Shown here in pieces: positions 1-8,275 of a stretch of DNA of 64,000 nucleotides (its first letter is position 1; each line of letters starts with the position of its first letter). Below the pieces are notes generated by a model. That model was not told where the DNA came from and made no database searches. It saw nothing but the letters and a program-made list of their open reading frames with translations. This DNA is from an uncultured Lachnospiraceae bacterium (lineage in GTDB: Bacteria > Bacillota > Clostridia > Lachnospirales > Lachnospiraceae): the NCBI GenBank assembly GCA_947593735.1, contig CANQDT010000005.1:1-64000 (forward strand), given 5' to 3'. A program made the position numbers and the translations under genes.

Positions 1-154
1 AATTATATCTGCAATTTTCAAGGTTCATCTGAGCCTATTCTTTCAACCCAGTTTTTCATAGATTACTTGACACTACCAATATGCTTTTTACATTATCGCT
101 CTACCACGGTAAAGCATTTCCTGTGTATGGTATCAGACTACGCTTATTTTGTCA

Positions 155-198
155 AGAAAAAAGGATGGTCCGCAGTCTGAAAAACTGCCGGACCATCC
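155..198 (-). terminator. Rho-independent terminator after tRNA-Ala
   Basis: An inverted repeat (arms 163-176 and 184-198) with a short loop is followed, on the minus strand, by a run of T (complement of the A-run at 157-162). It lies 8 bp past the 3' end of the tRNA-Ala gene, so it most likely ends the tRNA transcript. Confidence 0.85.
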
Positions 199-205
199 AT
201 GGCAA

Positions 206-278
206 TGGACCCGAAGGGATTCGAACCCTCGGTCTCCGCGTTGCGAACGCGGCGCTTTCCCAGCTAAGCTACGAGCCC
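206..278 (-). tRNA. tRNA-Ala (anticodon CGC)
   Basis: The minus strand folds into a complete cloverleaf of 73 nt. The acceptor stem pairs GGGCTCG with CGGGTCC and contains the G3-U70 wobble that identifies alanine tRNAs. The anticodon stem CCGCG/CGCGG encloses loop TTCGCAA, giving anticodon CGC, which reads the GCG alanine codon. The T arm contains GTTCGAATC. The CCA end is not fully encoded: the discriminator A is at 206. A CGC tRNA-Ala fits the GC-rich codon use of the neighbouring genes. It lies downstream of the tRNA-Gln gene but a terminator separates the two. Confidence 0.95.
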
Positions 279-369
279 ATATCTTTCTTTCACAGAAAAA
301 CTATCCTTATTATAGCGACTCATCGCCGCTTTGTCAATGCGGGAAACGATATTGTTTCGGAAAGCGTCC

Positions 370-404
370 AAAAAATCGGCAAGGCATTTCGTATGCCTTG
401 CCGA
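370..404 (-). terminator. Rho-independent terminator after tRNA-Gln
   Basis: A perfect 12-bp inverted repeat (376-387 with 393-404, loop of 5 nt) is followed on the minus strand by six T residues (complement of 370-375). It starts 8 bp after the tRNA-Gln 3' end. Confidence 0.9.
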
Positions 405-411
405 AAGCTGA

Positions 412-483
412 CTGGGATAGAGAGATTCGAACTCCCGAATGCGTGAGTCAGAGTCACGTGCCTTACCGCTTGGCGATATCCCA
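412..483 (-). tRNA. tRNA-Gln (anticodon CTG)
   Basis: A 72-nt cloverleaf is visible on the minus strand. The acceptor stem is TGGGATA/TATCCCA, with the weak U1-A72 first pair typical of glutamine tRNAs and discriminator G at 412. The anticodon stem CGTGA/TCACG encloses loop CTCTGAC, giving anticodon CTG for CAG codons. A good SigA-type promoter stands just upstream (496-524) and a strong terminator just downstream, so it can be an independent transcription unit. Confidence 0.95.
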
Positions 484-495
484 TCACAAGAACGT

Positions 496-524
496 ATTAT
501 ACTAGATTCGCCTGCGAAATGCAA
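496..524 (-). promoter_or_regulatory. SigA-type promoter for tRNA-Gln
   Basis: On the minus strand TTGCAT (519-524) and TATAAT (496-501) are separated by exactly 17 bp. The predicted start is a few bases upstream of the mature tRNA-Gln 5' end. Confidence 0.75.
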
Positions 525-542
525 GTCCTATTTTATAAAATT

Positions 543-1898
543 TCAGCCGATGACACGCGGCTCGCTGACGCTCTTGTACGCCGGCCGGATGATCTTCCCG
601 GCGTTGACCAGTTCTTCGATCCGGTGGGCGCTCCAGCCCGCAATGCGGGCGATCGCGAAGACCGGCGTGAACAGTTCGGACGGCAGACCCAGCATCCGAT
701 AGACAAACCCGCTGTAGAAATCGACATTCGCGGAAACTCCCTTGTACATCTTGCGGTTCTCCGCGATGACGCGCGGGGCAAGTTCCTCTACCTTCGCGTA
801 CAGCGCGAATTCATCCTTCAATCCTTTCTCCTCGGAGAGTGCTTCCACAAATTGGCGGAATACCCGCGCGCGCGGATCCGAGATGGAATAAATGGCATGA
901 CCGATCCCGTAAATAAGCCCTTTTTTGTCAAACGCTTCCTTATTCAGCAGCGCGTTCAGATATGCGCTGATCGCCTCGTCGTCGTTCCAGTCTGAGATAT
1001 GTTCTTTCAGATCAGCGAACATTTGTTCTACTTTGATGTTCGCGCCGCCATGCTTCGGCCCCTTCAGCGATCCGAGCGCCGCCGCGATCGCGGAATAGGT
1101 GTCCGTCCCGGAGGACGTGACGACGTGCGTGGTAAACGATGAATTGTTCCCGCCGCCGTGCTCGGCATGCAGCACAAGCGCGAGGTCAAGCACCCGCGCC
1201 TCCAGCGCCGTATATTTGGTATTCGGCCGGAGCAGCCGCAGAATATTCTCCGCCGTCGAAAGCTCGGGCAGCGGACGATGAATGATCAGGCTTTTATTAT
1301 GATGATAGTGCTGATCCGTATGATATCCGTATACCGACAGCAGCGGGAATGTCGCGATCAGCTGCAGGCACTGGCGGAGCACATTCGGAATCGAAGTATC
1401 GTCCGCGTTCGCGTCATAGGAATAAAGCGTCAGCACGCTCCGCGCGAGGGCGTTCATCATGTTGGCGCTTGGCGCTTTCATGATCACATCCCTCACAAAC
1501 CCGGTCGGCAGAGACCGGTAATCGGCAAGAATACCGCAAAACTCATCCAGCTGTTCTTTCGTCGGCATATCGCCGAACAGAAGCAGATAGGTCACCGTCT
1601 CGTATCCGAAATGGCTGTCCTTCGGCAAATGGTCGATAATATCCTCCACCTGATAACCCCGGTAGGAAAGGCTTCCCGCGACCGGCACCATCTCCCCGTT
1701 TATGATCTCCTTTGCTTTTACATTGGAGATCGCGGTAAGGCCCGCGACAACGCCGTCTCCGTTGTTGTCCCGAAGGCCCCGTTTGACATCATATTTTTCA
1801 TATAAAGCGGGAGCGAATTTCCCTCGCTCCTCGCAGACAACAGCCAATCGTTGAATTTCCGGCGTGATCCTTGAAAATGATTGTTTCGATTTCGCCAT
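543..1898 (-). CDS. gltA: Citrate synthase
   Basis: Condenses oxaloacetate and acetyl-CoA to citrate in the cytoplasm, feeding 2-oxoglutarate and glutamate synthesis in an anaerobe. The 451-aa protein has the family's catalytic residues: a histidine in LHAEHGGG (about residue 247), a second in PKHGGAN (about 283) and the aspartate in ISDPRAR (about 341). The N-terminal extension of roughly 50 residues before the core is usual for the clostridial form. The start at 1898 was chosen because GGGAGG stands just before that ATG; an in-frame start 63 bp further upstream has no ribosome site. It has its own promoter (1933-1961). Related 2-methylcitrate synthases cannot be fully excluded, but no prp genes are nearby. 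Confidence 0.95.
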   Translation of the reverse strand: MAKSKQSFSRITPEIQRLAVVCEERGKFAPALYEKYDVKRGLRDNNGDGVVAGLTAISNVKAKEIINGEMVPVAGSLSYRGYQVEDIIDHLPKDSHFGYETVTYLLLFGDMPTKEQLDEFCGILADYRSLPTGFVRDVIMKAPSANMMNALARSVLTLYSYDANADDTSIPNVLRQCLQLIATFPLLSVYGYHTDQHYHHNKSLIIHRPLPELSTAENILRLLRPNTKYTALEARVLDLALVLHAEHGGGNNSSFTTHVVTSSGTDTYSAIAAALGSLKGPKHGGANIKVEQMFADLKEHISDWNDDEAISAYLNALLNKEAFDKKGLIYGIGHAIYSISDPRARVFRQFVEALSEEKGLKDEFALYAKVEELAPRVIAENRKMYKGVSANVDFYSGFVYRMLGLPSELFTPVFAIARIAGWSAHRIEELVNAGKIIRPAYKSVSEPRVIG

Positions 1899-1932
1899 AA
1901 AGTGTCCTCCCTGTAAGATTCGTTGTATGCCC

Positions 1933-1961
1933 ATCATACGTGATTTTCCGGAAAAGGTCAA
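1933..1961 (-). promoter_or_regulatory. SigA-type promoter for citrate synthase
   Basis: TTGACC (1956-1961) and TATGAT (1933-1938) on the minus strand are 17 bp apart, and the ATG of the citrate synthase gene lies about 35 bp downstream. The spacer contains part of a TTTCCGG...CCGGAAAA inverted repeat. Confidence 0.65.
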
Positions 1962-2004
1962 TGCCTCCAGCCGGAAATTGTGTGAAAAATCAATGAATTT
2001 TCTG

Positions 2005-2892
2005 TCAATCCAGGTATTTCCCGTTCAGGACATCCAGCAGATATTGCCCATATTGATTCTTTGAAAAAGGCTCGATATCCTTTATAAGCTGTTCCCTGTC
2101 GATCCATCCGTTCCGATAACTGATCTCCTCCAGACAGGCGATCTTCCTGTGCTGATGGATCTCCACTGTTTTGACAAATTCGGACGCTTCCGCGAGGCTC
2201 TCATGCGTGCCCGCGTCCATCCACGTATAGCCCTGTCCGAGCAGCTCCACATTCAGATTACCCTGCTCCAGATAGATCCGGTTCAGATCGGTGATCTCAA
2301 GCTCGCCCCGGCGGGACGGTTTCAGGGACTTCGCGTATTCCACGGCGTGTTCGTCATAAAAATACAGTCCGGTCACGCAATAATTGCTCTTTGGCACTTC
2401 CGGTTTCTCCTCAATGCTGACCGCCTTGCCGTTACGATCAAATTCTACGATCCCGAACCGCTCCGGCTCATCGACATAATATCCGAAGATCGTCGCTTCC
2501 TTCGACTGCTCCGCCCTTGCAGCCGCCGCCCGCAGCCGTTTCCTCAGTCCATGACCGAAAAAGATATTATCTCCCAGGACCATCACGGACGCTTCTCCCC
2601 CGAGAAACGATTCCCCGATCAGAAATGCCTGCGCCAGCCCGCCCGGGGTCGGCTGTTCCGCGTAGGAGAGATTCAGACCGAACCGGCTTCCATCCTGAAA
2701 CAGATCCCGGAACCTCGGCGTATCCTCCGGCGTAGAAATGATCAGAATATCCCGGATTCCCGCGTTCATCAGGACAGACATCGGATAATAAATCATCGGT
2801 TTGTCATAAACCGGAAGAAGCTGCTTCGACGTCACCATCGTCAGCGGGTATAATCTCGTCCCGGATCCTCCTGCCAATATGATCCCTTTCAT
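2005..2892 (-). CDS. rfbA: Glucose-1-phosphate thymidylyltransferase
   Basis: Makes dTDP-glucose from dTTP and glucose 1-phosphate, the first step of dTDP-sugar synthesis for cell-surface polysaccharides. The 295-aa length is normal for RmlA/RfbA. The nucleotide-binding signature [11 protein letters not shown] lies at residues 8-18, and the EKP motif of the sugar site is present. Its ATG overlaps the stop of rfbB by 4 bp (ATGA), so the two are translationally coupled. The rfbC and rfbD genes needed to finish dTDP-rhamnose are not in the window, so the final sugar cannot be told from here. Confidence 0.96.
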   Translation of the reverse strand: MKGIILAGGSGTRLYPLTMVTSKQLLPVYDKPMIYYPMSVLMNAGIRDILIISTPEDTPRFRDLFQDGSRFGLNLSYAEQPTPGGLAQAFLIGESFLGGEASVMVLGDNIFFGHGLRKRLRAAAARAEQSKEATIFGYYVDEPERFGIVEFDRNGKAVSIEEKPEVPKSNYCVTGLYFYDEHAVEYAKSLKPSRRGELEITDLNRIYLEQGNLNVELLGQGYTWMDAGTHESLAEASEFVKTVEIHQHRKIACLEEISYRNGWIDREQLIKDIEPFSKNQYGQYLLDVLNGKYLD

Positions 2893-3923
2893 AGCGATCC
2901 CCTTCCTTTGTCCTCATACATCCGTTTAAAATAATTCCGGTACTCGCCGGACAAAATCGTTTTCCACCATGTCTCATGCGCCAGATACCACTGCACCGTC
3001 TCCCGGATCCCTTCTTCAAACGGCGTTTCCGGGATCCATCCAAGCTCCCGCTCTATTTTCGCCGGGTCGATCGCGTATCTGCGGTCATGTCCCGGTCGAT
3101 CCGCGACAAACGTGATCCGTTCTTCCCCTTTTCCGAGTTCCCTCAGAACCGTTTTCACAACCTGCAGGTTTGTGCGTTCATTGTGCCCGCCTACATTGTA
3201 CAGCTCTCCCGGGCGTCCGTTCCGGATCACCAGGTCGATCGCCGAACAGTGATCTCTGACATAGAGCCAGTCCCGCACATTTTCTCCCTTTCCGTAAACC
3301 GGAAGCGACTGATCCGCAAGCGCGCGGGTGATCATCAGCGGGATGAGTTTTTCCGGAAAATGGTACGGGCCGTAATTGTTACTGCACCGGGTGATCGTCG
3401 CCGGGAACCCATAGGTCCGGTGGTATGCCTGCACGAGCAGATCCGCCGCCGCCTTACTCGCGGAATACGGGCTGCTGGCGCGCACCGGCGTCTCCTCGGT
3501 GAAAAACAGATCCGGCTGGTCAAGCGGCAGATCTCCGTATACCTCGTCCGTACTTACCTGATGGAACCGGGAAACGCCATGCGCGCGGCAGGCGTCCATC
3601 AAAATCTGCACGCCCATCACATTCGTCCGGAGAAAAATCCCCGGATCCTCGATGGAACGGTCCACATGGCTTTCAGCCGCAAAATTGACGACGATATCCG
3701 GTTTTTCTTCCCGGAACAGCGCCTCCACGAACTGCCCGTCGGCAATGTCGCCCTGGACGAAGCGGAACTTCGGATCTTCCATGGCAGGCTCCAGCGTCGC
3801 CAGGTTTCCGGCATAGGTCAATTTATCCAGACAGACAAGAGCATCTTCCGGATGCTTTTCCATTTCATAATAGATAAAATTAGAACCGATAAATCCGGCG
3901 CCGCCGGTTACCAGAAGCTTCAT
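2889..3923 (-). CDS. rfbB: dTDP-glucose 4,6-dehydratase
   Basis: Converts dTDP-glucose to dTDP-4-keto-6-deoxyglucose using bound NAD. The 344-aa short-chain dehydrogenase has the Rossmann motif GGAGFIG at residues 7-13, the catalytic TDE at 125-127 and the YSASK catalytic tyrosine and lysine at 153 and 157. The start at 3923 is set by the GGGAGGT ribosome site; the longer reading frame upstream lacks one. It is first in the rfbB-rfbA unit, with a promoter at 3954-3982. Confidence 0.96.
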   Translation of the reverse strand: MKLLVTGGAGFIGSNFIYYEMEKHPEDALVCLDKLTYAGNLATLEPAMEDPKFRFVQGDIADGQFVEALFREEKPDIVVNFAAESHVDRSIEDPGIFLRTNVMGVQILMDACRAHGVSRFHQVSTDEVYGDLPLDQPDLFFTEETPVRASSPYSASKAAADLLVQAYHRTYGFPATITRCSNNYGPYHFPEKLIPLMITRALADQSLPVYGKGENVRDWLYVRDHCSAIDLVIRNGRPGELYNVGGHNERTNLQVVKTVLRELGKGEERITFVADRPGHDRRYAIDPAKIERELGWIPETPFEEGIRETVQWYLAHETWWKTILSGEYRNYFKRMYEDKGRGSL

Positions 3924-3953
3924 CGCAGGTACCTCCCGTATACTCCTGTCTGT

Positions 3954-3982
3954 ATTGTACATGATTCCCGGAGAGAAATCAA
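3954..3982 (-). promoter_or_regulatory. SigA-type promoter for rfbBA
   Basis: TTGATT (3977-3982) and TACAAT (3954-3959) on the minus strand with a 17-bp spacer, about 30 bp before the rfbB ATG. Confidence 0.65.
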
Positions 3983-3985
3983 ATA

Positions 3986-4031
3986 AAAAACGGGGTTTTG
4001 CTGTCGCCGAAGAACAGCCAAACCCCGTTTT
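3986..4031 (-). terminator. Terminator after the dockerin gene
   Basis: A long inverted repeat (AACGGGGTTT...CTGT and ACAGCCAAACCCCGTT, loop near 4005-4012) is followed on the minus strand by TTTTTTATTTG. A smaller hairpin at 4042-4060 lies between it and the stop codon. T-runs on both sides mean it could also stop antisense transcription. Confidence 0.85.
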
Positions 4032-4069
4032 CCCTGCTATTCAGAAGCGTTTACGCGCTTCTTCTGTTT

Positions 4070-7000
4070 TTATCGGTACACCCGGTTCTGTGCCGCGAGC
4101 CGGAGCGCCGCTTCCACATCCGCCGCGTTGACATTCGAATCGCGATTGACATCGCAGATCTTCTTTTCATCATCCGAATATTCCGCACCGCTTACAACTT
4201 TATTCAGGAGCAGCAGAGCGTCCACAGCAGTCACTTTGCTGTCGTTGTTCAGGTCTCCGTACCGGACTGTCTCCGCTCCGCCGGTCTTCACAATGCTCGC
4301 CTGGGAAATGCCGATATAATGCTCCTGGAATTTTCCTTCCTCAACCTCTTCCTCGGTAAATCCGGCGCCCACGCAGATCATCAGTTCCAGCCTCTCCGCT
4401 TCAGATCCGGTCGTATACTGGAATTCAACCAGCTGATCCCCATTTGCTTCGATGGTCGTAGACATCGCCTCCAGATGGCTTCCGCTTCCTTCCTGACGGA
4501 TGCCGACTTTGCGCGCGACCGTCGAATATGCATGGAACGAAATCGTATATTCGGAATCCGGTTCCAGCACAACCTCATCCGCGATCAGGGACGGATCCCA
4601 GTCAGCCCCGTTGGATAAAACATGGAAATCCACGCGGTTTTCCGTTGCGATCGGCTGCGTCCCCGGCGCTCTCCATCCAACCAGACCCTCAGCGAAATTC
4701 CCATTCGTCAGCAGGTTGCCTTCCACGTCTTCGGTCGGCTCCGCCTTCGGCAGAGGATTTTCCTCCGGACCCGGCCCGGGAGGAGTCACTTCGCCCTCTT
4801 TTACAAGGACAACGCTGACATCGGAAATACCGATATAATGCGGTGTCTCAAGATCGGTCGTCTCGCCGAACCAGATCACAAACGGTCCGGTCACAGTTTC
4901 TTCCATAGTTATTTCCTGATTAAAGGTCTTCGGTTCGCCTGCCGTCAGTTCCATTCCCTCTCCGAAGAATTTCTGCGATCCGCCGAAATCAATGTCCGCA
5001 TAAATGGAACGATCCACAGACGCGACCGCCGTATATTTCACGCGGTACGTATTGCCGTTCACCAAAGTGATGGGCGCTTCCGTTTTCAGCCCGCCCGGAC
5101 TCCAGTAACTCTCGTCTTTCGCTGTAACCTGGATATCCACGCGGTTTTTCCGGTTGATCAGATTATCCGGCACCTGGGAAACCCATCCCTGGATGCCTTC
5201 CGCAAAGTTTCCGTTTGTAAGGAGATTGCCATCCACCGGCTCCGTCGCCGCGGGTTCCTCCGGTCCGAAGCCCGGCGCGTCGATCGCCTGATAGCCTCTC
5301 TCTTCTCCCTCTTTTGTCTGGACAATGCTGAGATTGGAAATCCCGACTTCATGATTCTTATAATTTCCGCCAAGATAGATCATGAACTGCTGCGTCCCGT
5401 CCTGCTCAGCCGTGTAGGTATCGGTAACGGTCGTCCGCTCCCCTGCCGGGATCGGCTCGCTGGTCTTTGTATAAAGCCTGCCGTTTTTCTCAATTCCATA
5501 CGAAACGGTCCGTTTCATCGTTGTTTCCACATCAAAGGAGATCTTATATTCCGCTTTGTACTCCGCGCGGAATTCCTGATTCATATTGACTTCATAATCC
5601 GCCTGCATGCCGGTAAACTTATAATCCACACGGTACGGCTCAACCGTAAGCTCCGCGTTATTCAGATAAGAGTTCAGCACCCAGTGGTCCGCCGTCTTCG
5701 CCTCCGGATCCACCGCCGCGAGATTTCCGTTCAGCAGCAGGTTATTCTCTGTCTCCGGTACATCCTGCGTTGCTGGCGGCAATGTCTCCAATACCGGTTC
5801 GTCGTCATCCCCGCCGCCCGGTTCGGTTTCTCCTCCGTCAACCGCTACAAGGCTGATATCCGAAAGACCGATATAATGCGGAACCTCAAGGTCGGTCGGC
5901 CCGCCGAACCAGATCGCGAACGGTCCGTTCACATCATTCTCCGGCGTGATCTCCTGGTCAAAAGTCGCCGGTACATTCGCGGTCAGCTCAATCCCGTCTC
6001 CAAAGACTTTCGGGGAACCGCCGGCGTCGATGTCCGCGTAGACGGAGCGGTCGATCGTCGAAACTGCCGTAAACCGGAGCCGATATTTTTTCCCTCCCTG
6101 AAGGGCAATGCCGGCTTCCGTTTTCAGTCCGCCCGCTACCCAGTACGTCTCGTTGCTCTCCGTTACCTTGATATCAACCCGGTTCTTTTCGTTCACGACA
6201 TTGCCCGGATACTGGGATACCCAGCCGGTCATGCCGTCCGCGAAATTCCCGTTCGGCAGGATATTCCCGTCCACCGCCTGCGTCGGGGAAGGCTCGTCAA
6301 ATCCTTCGATCGGCTCATAGCCCTTCTCCTCGCCGTCTTTTGTTTTCACAATACTGATATTGGAAATTCCTACTTTATGCTTCGGATGGTTCCCGCCCAG
6401 ATAGATCATAAAATTCTGGGAACCTTTGCTTTCCGAGCGGTAGGTATTGGTCACGGTCGTCTTCTGCCCAGCCGGGATCTCCTGGCTCTGCTCTGTATAA
6501 ACCCGTCCGTTTTTCTCGATTCCATACTGCACGGTGCGGGCAAGCGTCGTCTCCACATCAAAGGAGATCGTATACTCCGCGTGATACTCCGCCTCAAAAT
6601 CCTGATTCATATTGATCTGGTAATCCGCCTGGGATCCCGTAATATCATAGTTGACCCGATAAGGTTCCACGGATACCGTAGCGTTGGTCAGATAGGAATT
6701 GAGCATCCAGTTTGCCGCTGTATTCTGAGCGGGATCTACCGTCGCGAGATTTCCGTTTTTCAGCAGGTTATGCTCTACCTCCGGTACGTCCTTCGTCGCT
6801 TCCGGCAGCGGCCCGAGATCCGGATCCTCCGGTCTGTCTCCAACACGGGTTACGCTGACGTCGTATACTTTGACCGTATGCTTCTGGAATTGTTCCTCTT
6901 CCATTCCGTCCCCCAGGCATACGATAAAGGTGTTCTCCTCCTGATCGCCGGTCGTATAATCAAATGTTACCGTCTTTTTATATGAATCCCCCTCATAAAC

Positions 7001-7408
7001 CAGTGCCTCTTTTTCAGAATAGGTCGCGTTGTTGTCGAATCCTCCCTGAACCGTACGCGCGATCGTCGATTCTACCGTAAACTGCGCGCGGTAAACGGAA
7101 TTTGCTTCCAGAGTGATCGGCTGCGCCGTCTTGATACAGGGTTTCCAGTAAATGTCCCCATATTCCTCCATCTGAAAAACTGCTTTTCCGTCCTCAAACG
7201 TATAGGTGGCATAGGTTTCCCCCTGATCTCCCTCTGCCCCTACGACGGTCCACGCAGATGGATCCTCAAAATTCGGATCGGTAAGCAGATTGCCTTCCAC
7301 TGCCGCGCGTCCTGTCACAAATGCGGGAAAAACAGCCGGACAGCTTGTCAGCGCAAGCACCGTTGACAGGATGATCCCAAACATCCGTTTGCATACTTTC
7401 TTTGCCAT
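4070..7408 (-). CDS. Secreted multi-module carbohydrate-binding protein with C-terminal dockerin
   Basis: The 1112-aa protein begins with a signal peptide (residues 1-36, hydrophobic core ending near GRAA). It then has about six tandem modules of 150-170 residues, each opening with a motif like NLLTNGNFAEG or NLLLNGNLAAVD, the hallmark of CBM4/9-type carbohydrate-binding folds. Modules 2-3 and 4-5 are near copies of each other, so the gene grew by duplication of a two-module block. The last 60 residues hold two calcium-binding dockerin repeats (GDLNNDSKVTAVDALLLLN and CDVNRDSNVNAADVEAAL). No catalytic domain or sortase motif is seen. It probably binds glycans and docks by cohesin contact to a partner not present here. 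GGAGAGGG precedes the ATG. The binding specificity is unknown. Confidence 0.85.
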   Translation of the reverse strand: MAKKVCKRMFGIILSTVLALTSCPAVFPAFVTGRAAVEGNLLTDPNFEDPSAWTVVGAEGDQGETYATYTFEDGKAVFQMEEYGDIYWKPCIKTAQPITLEANSVYRAQFTVESTIARTVQGGFDNNATYSEKEALVYEGDSYKKTVTFDYTTGDQEENTFIVCLGDGMEEEQFQKHTVKVYDVSVTRVGDRPEDPDLGPLPEATKDVPEVEHNLLKNGNLATVDPAQNTAANWMLNSYLTNATVSVEPYRVNYDITGSQADYQINMNQDFEAEYHAEYTISFDVETTLARTVQYGIEKNGRVYTEQSQEIPAGQKTTVTNTYRSESKGSQNFMIYLGGNHPKHKVGISNISIVKTKDGEEKGYEPIEGFDEPSPTQAVDGNILPNGNFADGMTGWVSQYPGNVVNEKNRVDIKVTESNETYWVAGGLKTEAGIALQGGKKYRLRFTAVSTIDRSVYADIDAGGSPKVFGDGIELTANVPATFDQEITPENDVNGPFAIWFGGPTDLEVPHYIGLSDISLVAVDGGETEPGGGDDDEPVLETLPPATQDVPETENNLLLNGNLAAVDPEAKTADHWVLNSYLNNAELTVEPYRVDYKFTGMQADYEVNMNQEFRAEYKAEYKISFDVETTMKRTVSYGIEKNGRLYTKTSEPIPAGERTTVTDTYTAEQDGTQQFMIYLGGNYKNHEVGISNLSIVQTKEGEERGYQAIDAPGFGPEEPAATEPVDGNLLTNGNFAEGIQGWVSQVPDNLINRKNRVDIQVTAKDESYWSPGGLKTEAPITLVNGNTYRVKYTAVASVDRSIYADIDFGGSQKFFGEGMELTAGEPKTFNQEITMEETVTGPFVIWFGETTDLETPHYIGISDVSVVLVKEGEVTPPGPGPEENPLPKAEPTEDVEGNLLTNGNFAEGLVGWRAPGTQPIATENRVDFHVLSNGADWDPSLIADEVVLEPDSEYTISFHAYSTVARKVGIRQEGSGSHLEAMSTTIEANGDQLVEFQYTTGSEAERLELMICVGAGFTEEEVEEGKFQEHYIGISQASIVKTGGAETVRYGDLNNDSKVTAVDALLLLNKVVSGAEYSDDEKKICDVNRDSNVNAADVEAALRLAAQNRVYR

Positions 7409-7711
7409 AAAGATCCCTCTCCTTTTCTTTTTATTTTGCTTTGCAATTATGTGCGCAGGGCGCCGCGATCCCGCATGGCTGGGGAGTCCGTCCCTGCGTC
7501 TTTCGATGGTTTCATTTTAACAAAAACGCCTATCCTTTAAAATTCTCTTAATTTTAGTAAGGTGTTGTTTTTTCTTCCTTTTCTTCCTGTTCTTTCTGTC
7601 TTTTTAACTATTCTGTTTATCCGAATGATTATATCGGTTATTATGAACTAACGGCATTTCGGATTTTCCTTTACAATATACCTATAAATCGTATCAGGGA
7701 GGATAAAACAA
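7409..7711. other. 303-bp divergent intergenic region
   Basis: Holds the divergent start regions of the dockerin gene (leftward) and the XRE gene (rightward). A GC-rich hairpin (arms CGCAGGG and CCCTGCG, about 7455-7500) lies in the presumed leader of the dockerin gene. A pyrimidine-rich tract on the + strand spans about 7565-7612. TACAAT at 7672-7677 is a possible -10 box for the XRE gene, but no good -35 was found. No coding sequence was recognised. Confidence 0.5.
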
Positions 7712-8038
7712 ATGAAGAAAGACTTTGATGTGACCGCTCGGATCGGCGAATTGGCAAAAGAACGGGGATGGACGTATTACCGCCTGGCAAAACAGTCCGG
7801 GATCCCTCAGTCAACCTTATGTACTATTTTACATTCCCCAAATACCCCTTCTCTTTCCACCGTCATGAAATTATGCAACGGCATGGAAATATCGCTGGCA
7901 CAGTTTTTTGCCGTGGGTGAAAATTCCCTCGACCGTCCGCTGACGGACATTGAGATGGAATGTCTGCGCACATTCAGTTCTCTTACGCCCGAGAAAAAAG
8001 AACGGGCGCTCGCATACATGAAAGGCATGACGGATTAA
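7712..8038 (+). CDS. XRE-family helix-turn-helix regulator
   Basis: A 108-aa cytoplasmic DNA-binding protein. Residues about 10-65 form a Cro/C1-type helix-turn-helix: YRLAKQSGIPQSTLCTILHS is the helix-turn-helix core, followed by the family-typical PSLSTVMKLCNGMEISLAQFF. The C-terminal 35 residues (ending EKKERALAYMKG) form a short helical tail seen in many small Firmicute XRE proteins. GGGAGG precedes the ATG. It is the only rightward gene in the first 52 kb apart from the 28-aa toxin, and its stop overlaps the convergent small membrane gene by 4 bp. Its targets are unknown; the divergent dockerin gene is the nearest candidate. Confidence 0.9.
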   Translation: MKKDFDVTARIGELAKERGWTYYRLAKQSGIPQSTLCTILHSPNTPSLSTVMKLCNGMEISLAQFFAVGENSLDRPLTDIEMECLRTFSSLTPEKKERALAYMKGMTD

Positions 8039-8190
8039 TGGACGCTGTCCGGGTTTTTCTGATATTCCGCTAGATACCGTTCCTGCTCCGCGTCGTCATA
8101 CTGCCGGTCGTACCGGCTTCCGACGATAAGGCAGCAATATACCAGAAACGAGACGAACCCGGAGATCGCAAATAAAATTCCAAATAACAT
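8035..8190 (-). CDS. Small single-pass membrane protein, unknown function
   Basis: A 51-aa product starting MLFGILFAISGFVSF with one strong transmembrane segment (residues 2-24) and a charged, tyrosine-rich cytoplasmic tail (RYDRQYDDAEQERYLAEYQ). The start at 8190 follows a GAAGG-like ribosome site. A longer frame extends upstream through a Lys/Arg-rich stretch, but that part overlaps a hairpin and the end of the capD gene and is unlikely to be translated. No family was recognised. The gene follows the dehydratase on the same strand and may be read through from it. Confidence 0.55.
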   Translation of the reverse strand: MLFGILFAISGFVSFLVYCCLIVGSRYDRQYDDAEQERYLAEYQKNPDSVH

Positions 8191-8238
8191 AAAACAAGAC
8201 CTTCTTTCTTCTGAATAATGAAAGTATGGTCTTGTTTT
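8191..8238. terminator. Hairpin in the leader of the 51-aa gene
   Basis: An 11-bp perfect inverted repeat (AAAACAAGACC at 8191-8201 and GGTCTTGTTTT at 8228-8238). On the + strand it is followed by a T-rich run and could end the XRE transcript. On the minus strand it directly abuts the ATG at 8190 and places the ribosome site inside the hairpin. Confidence 0.6.
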
Positions 8239-8275
8239 TTTTGTTTTATTCCGTTTTCTTTTTTTTACCGCATTC

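Noticed and set aside
4622..6985. 787-codon open frame antisense to the dockerin gene
   Set aside because: A mirror of the repeated modules on the other strand; its repeats are those of the real protein and it has no signal peptide or recognisable domain.
7440..7515. Cyclic-di-GMP (GEMM) riboswitch before the dockerin gene
   Set aside because: On the minus strand AAACC, a GAAA loop and GGGACG appear in the right order, but the loop stem does not pair well and the conserved GACGCAAAGCC block is missing.
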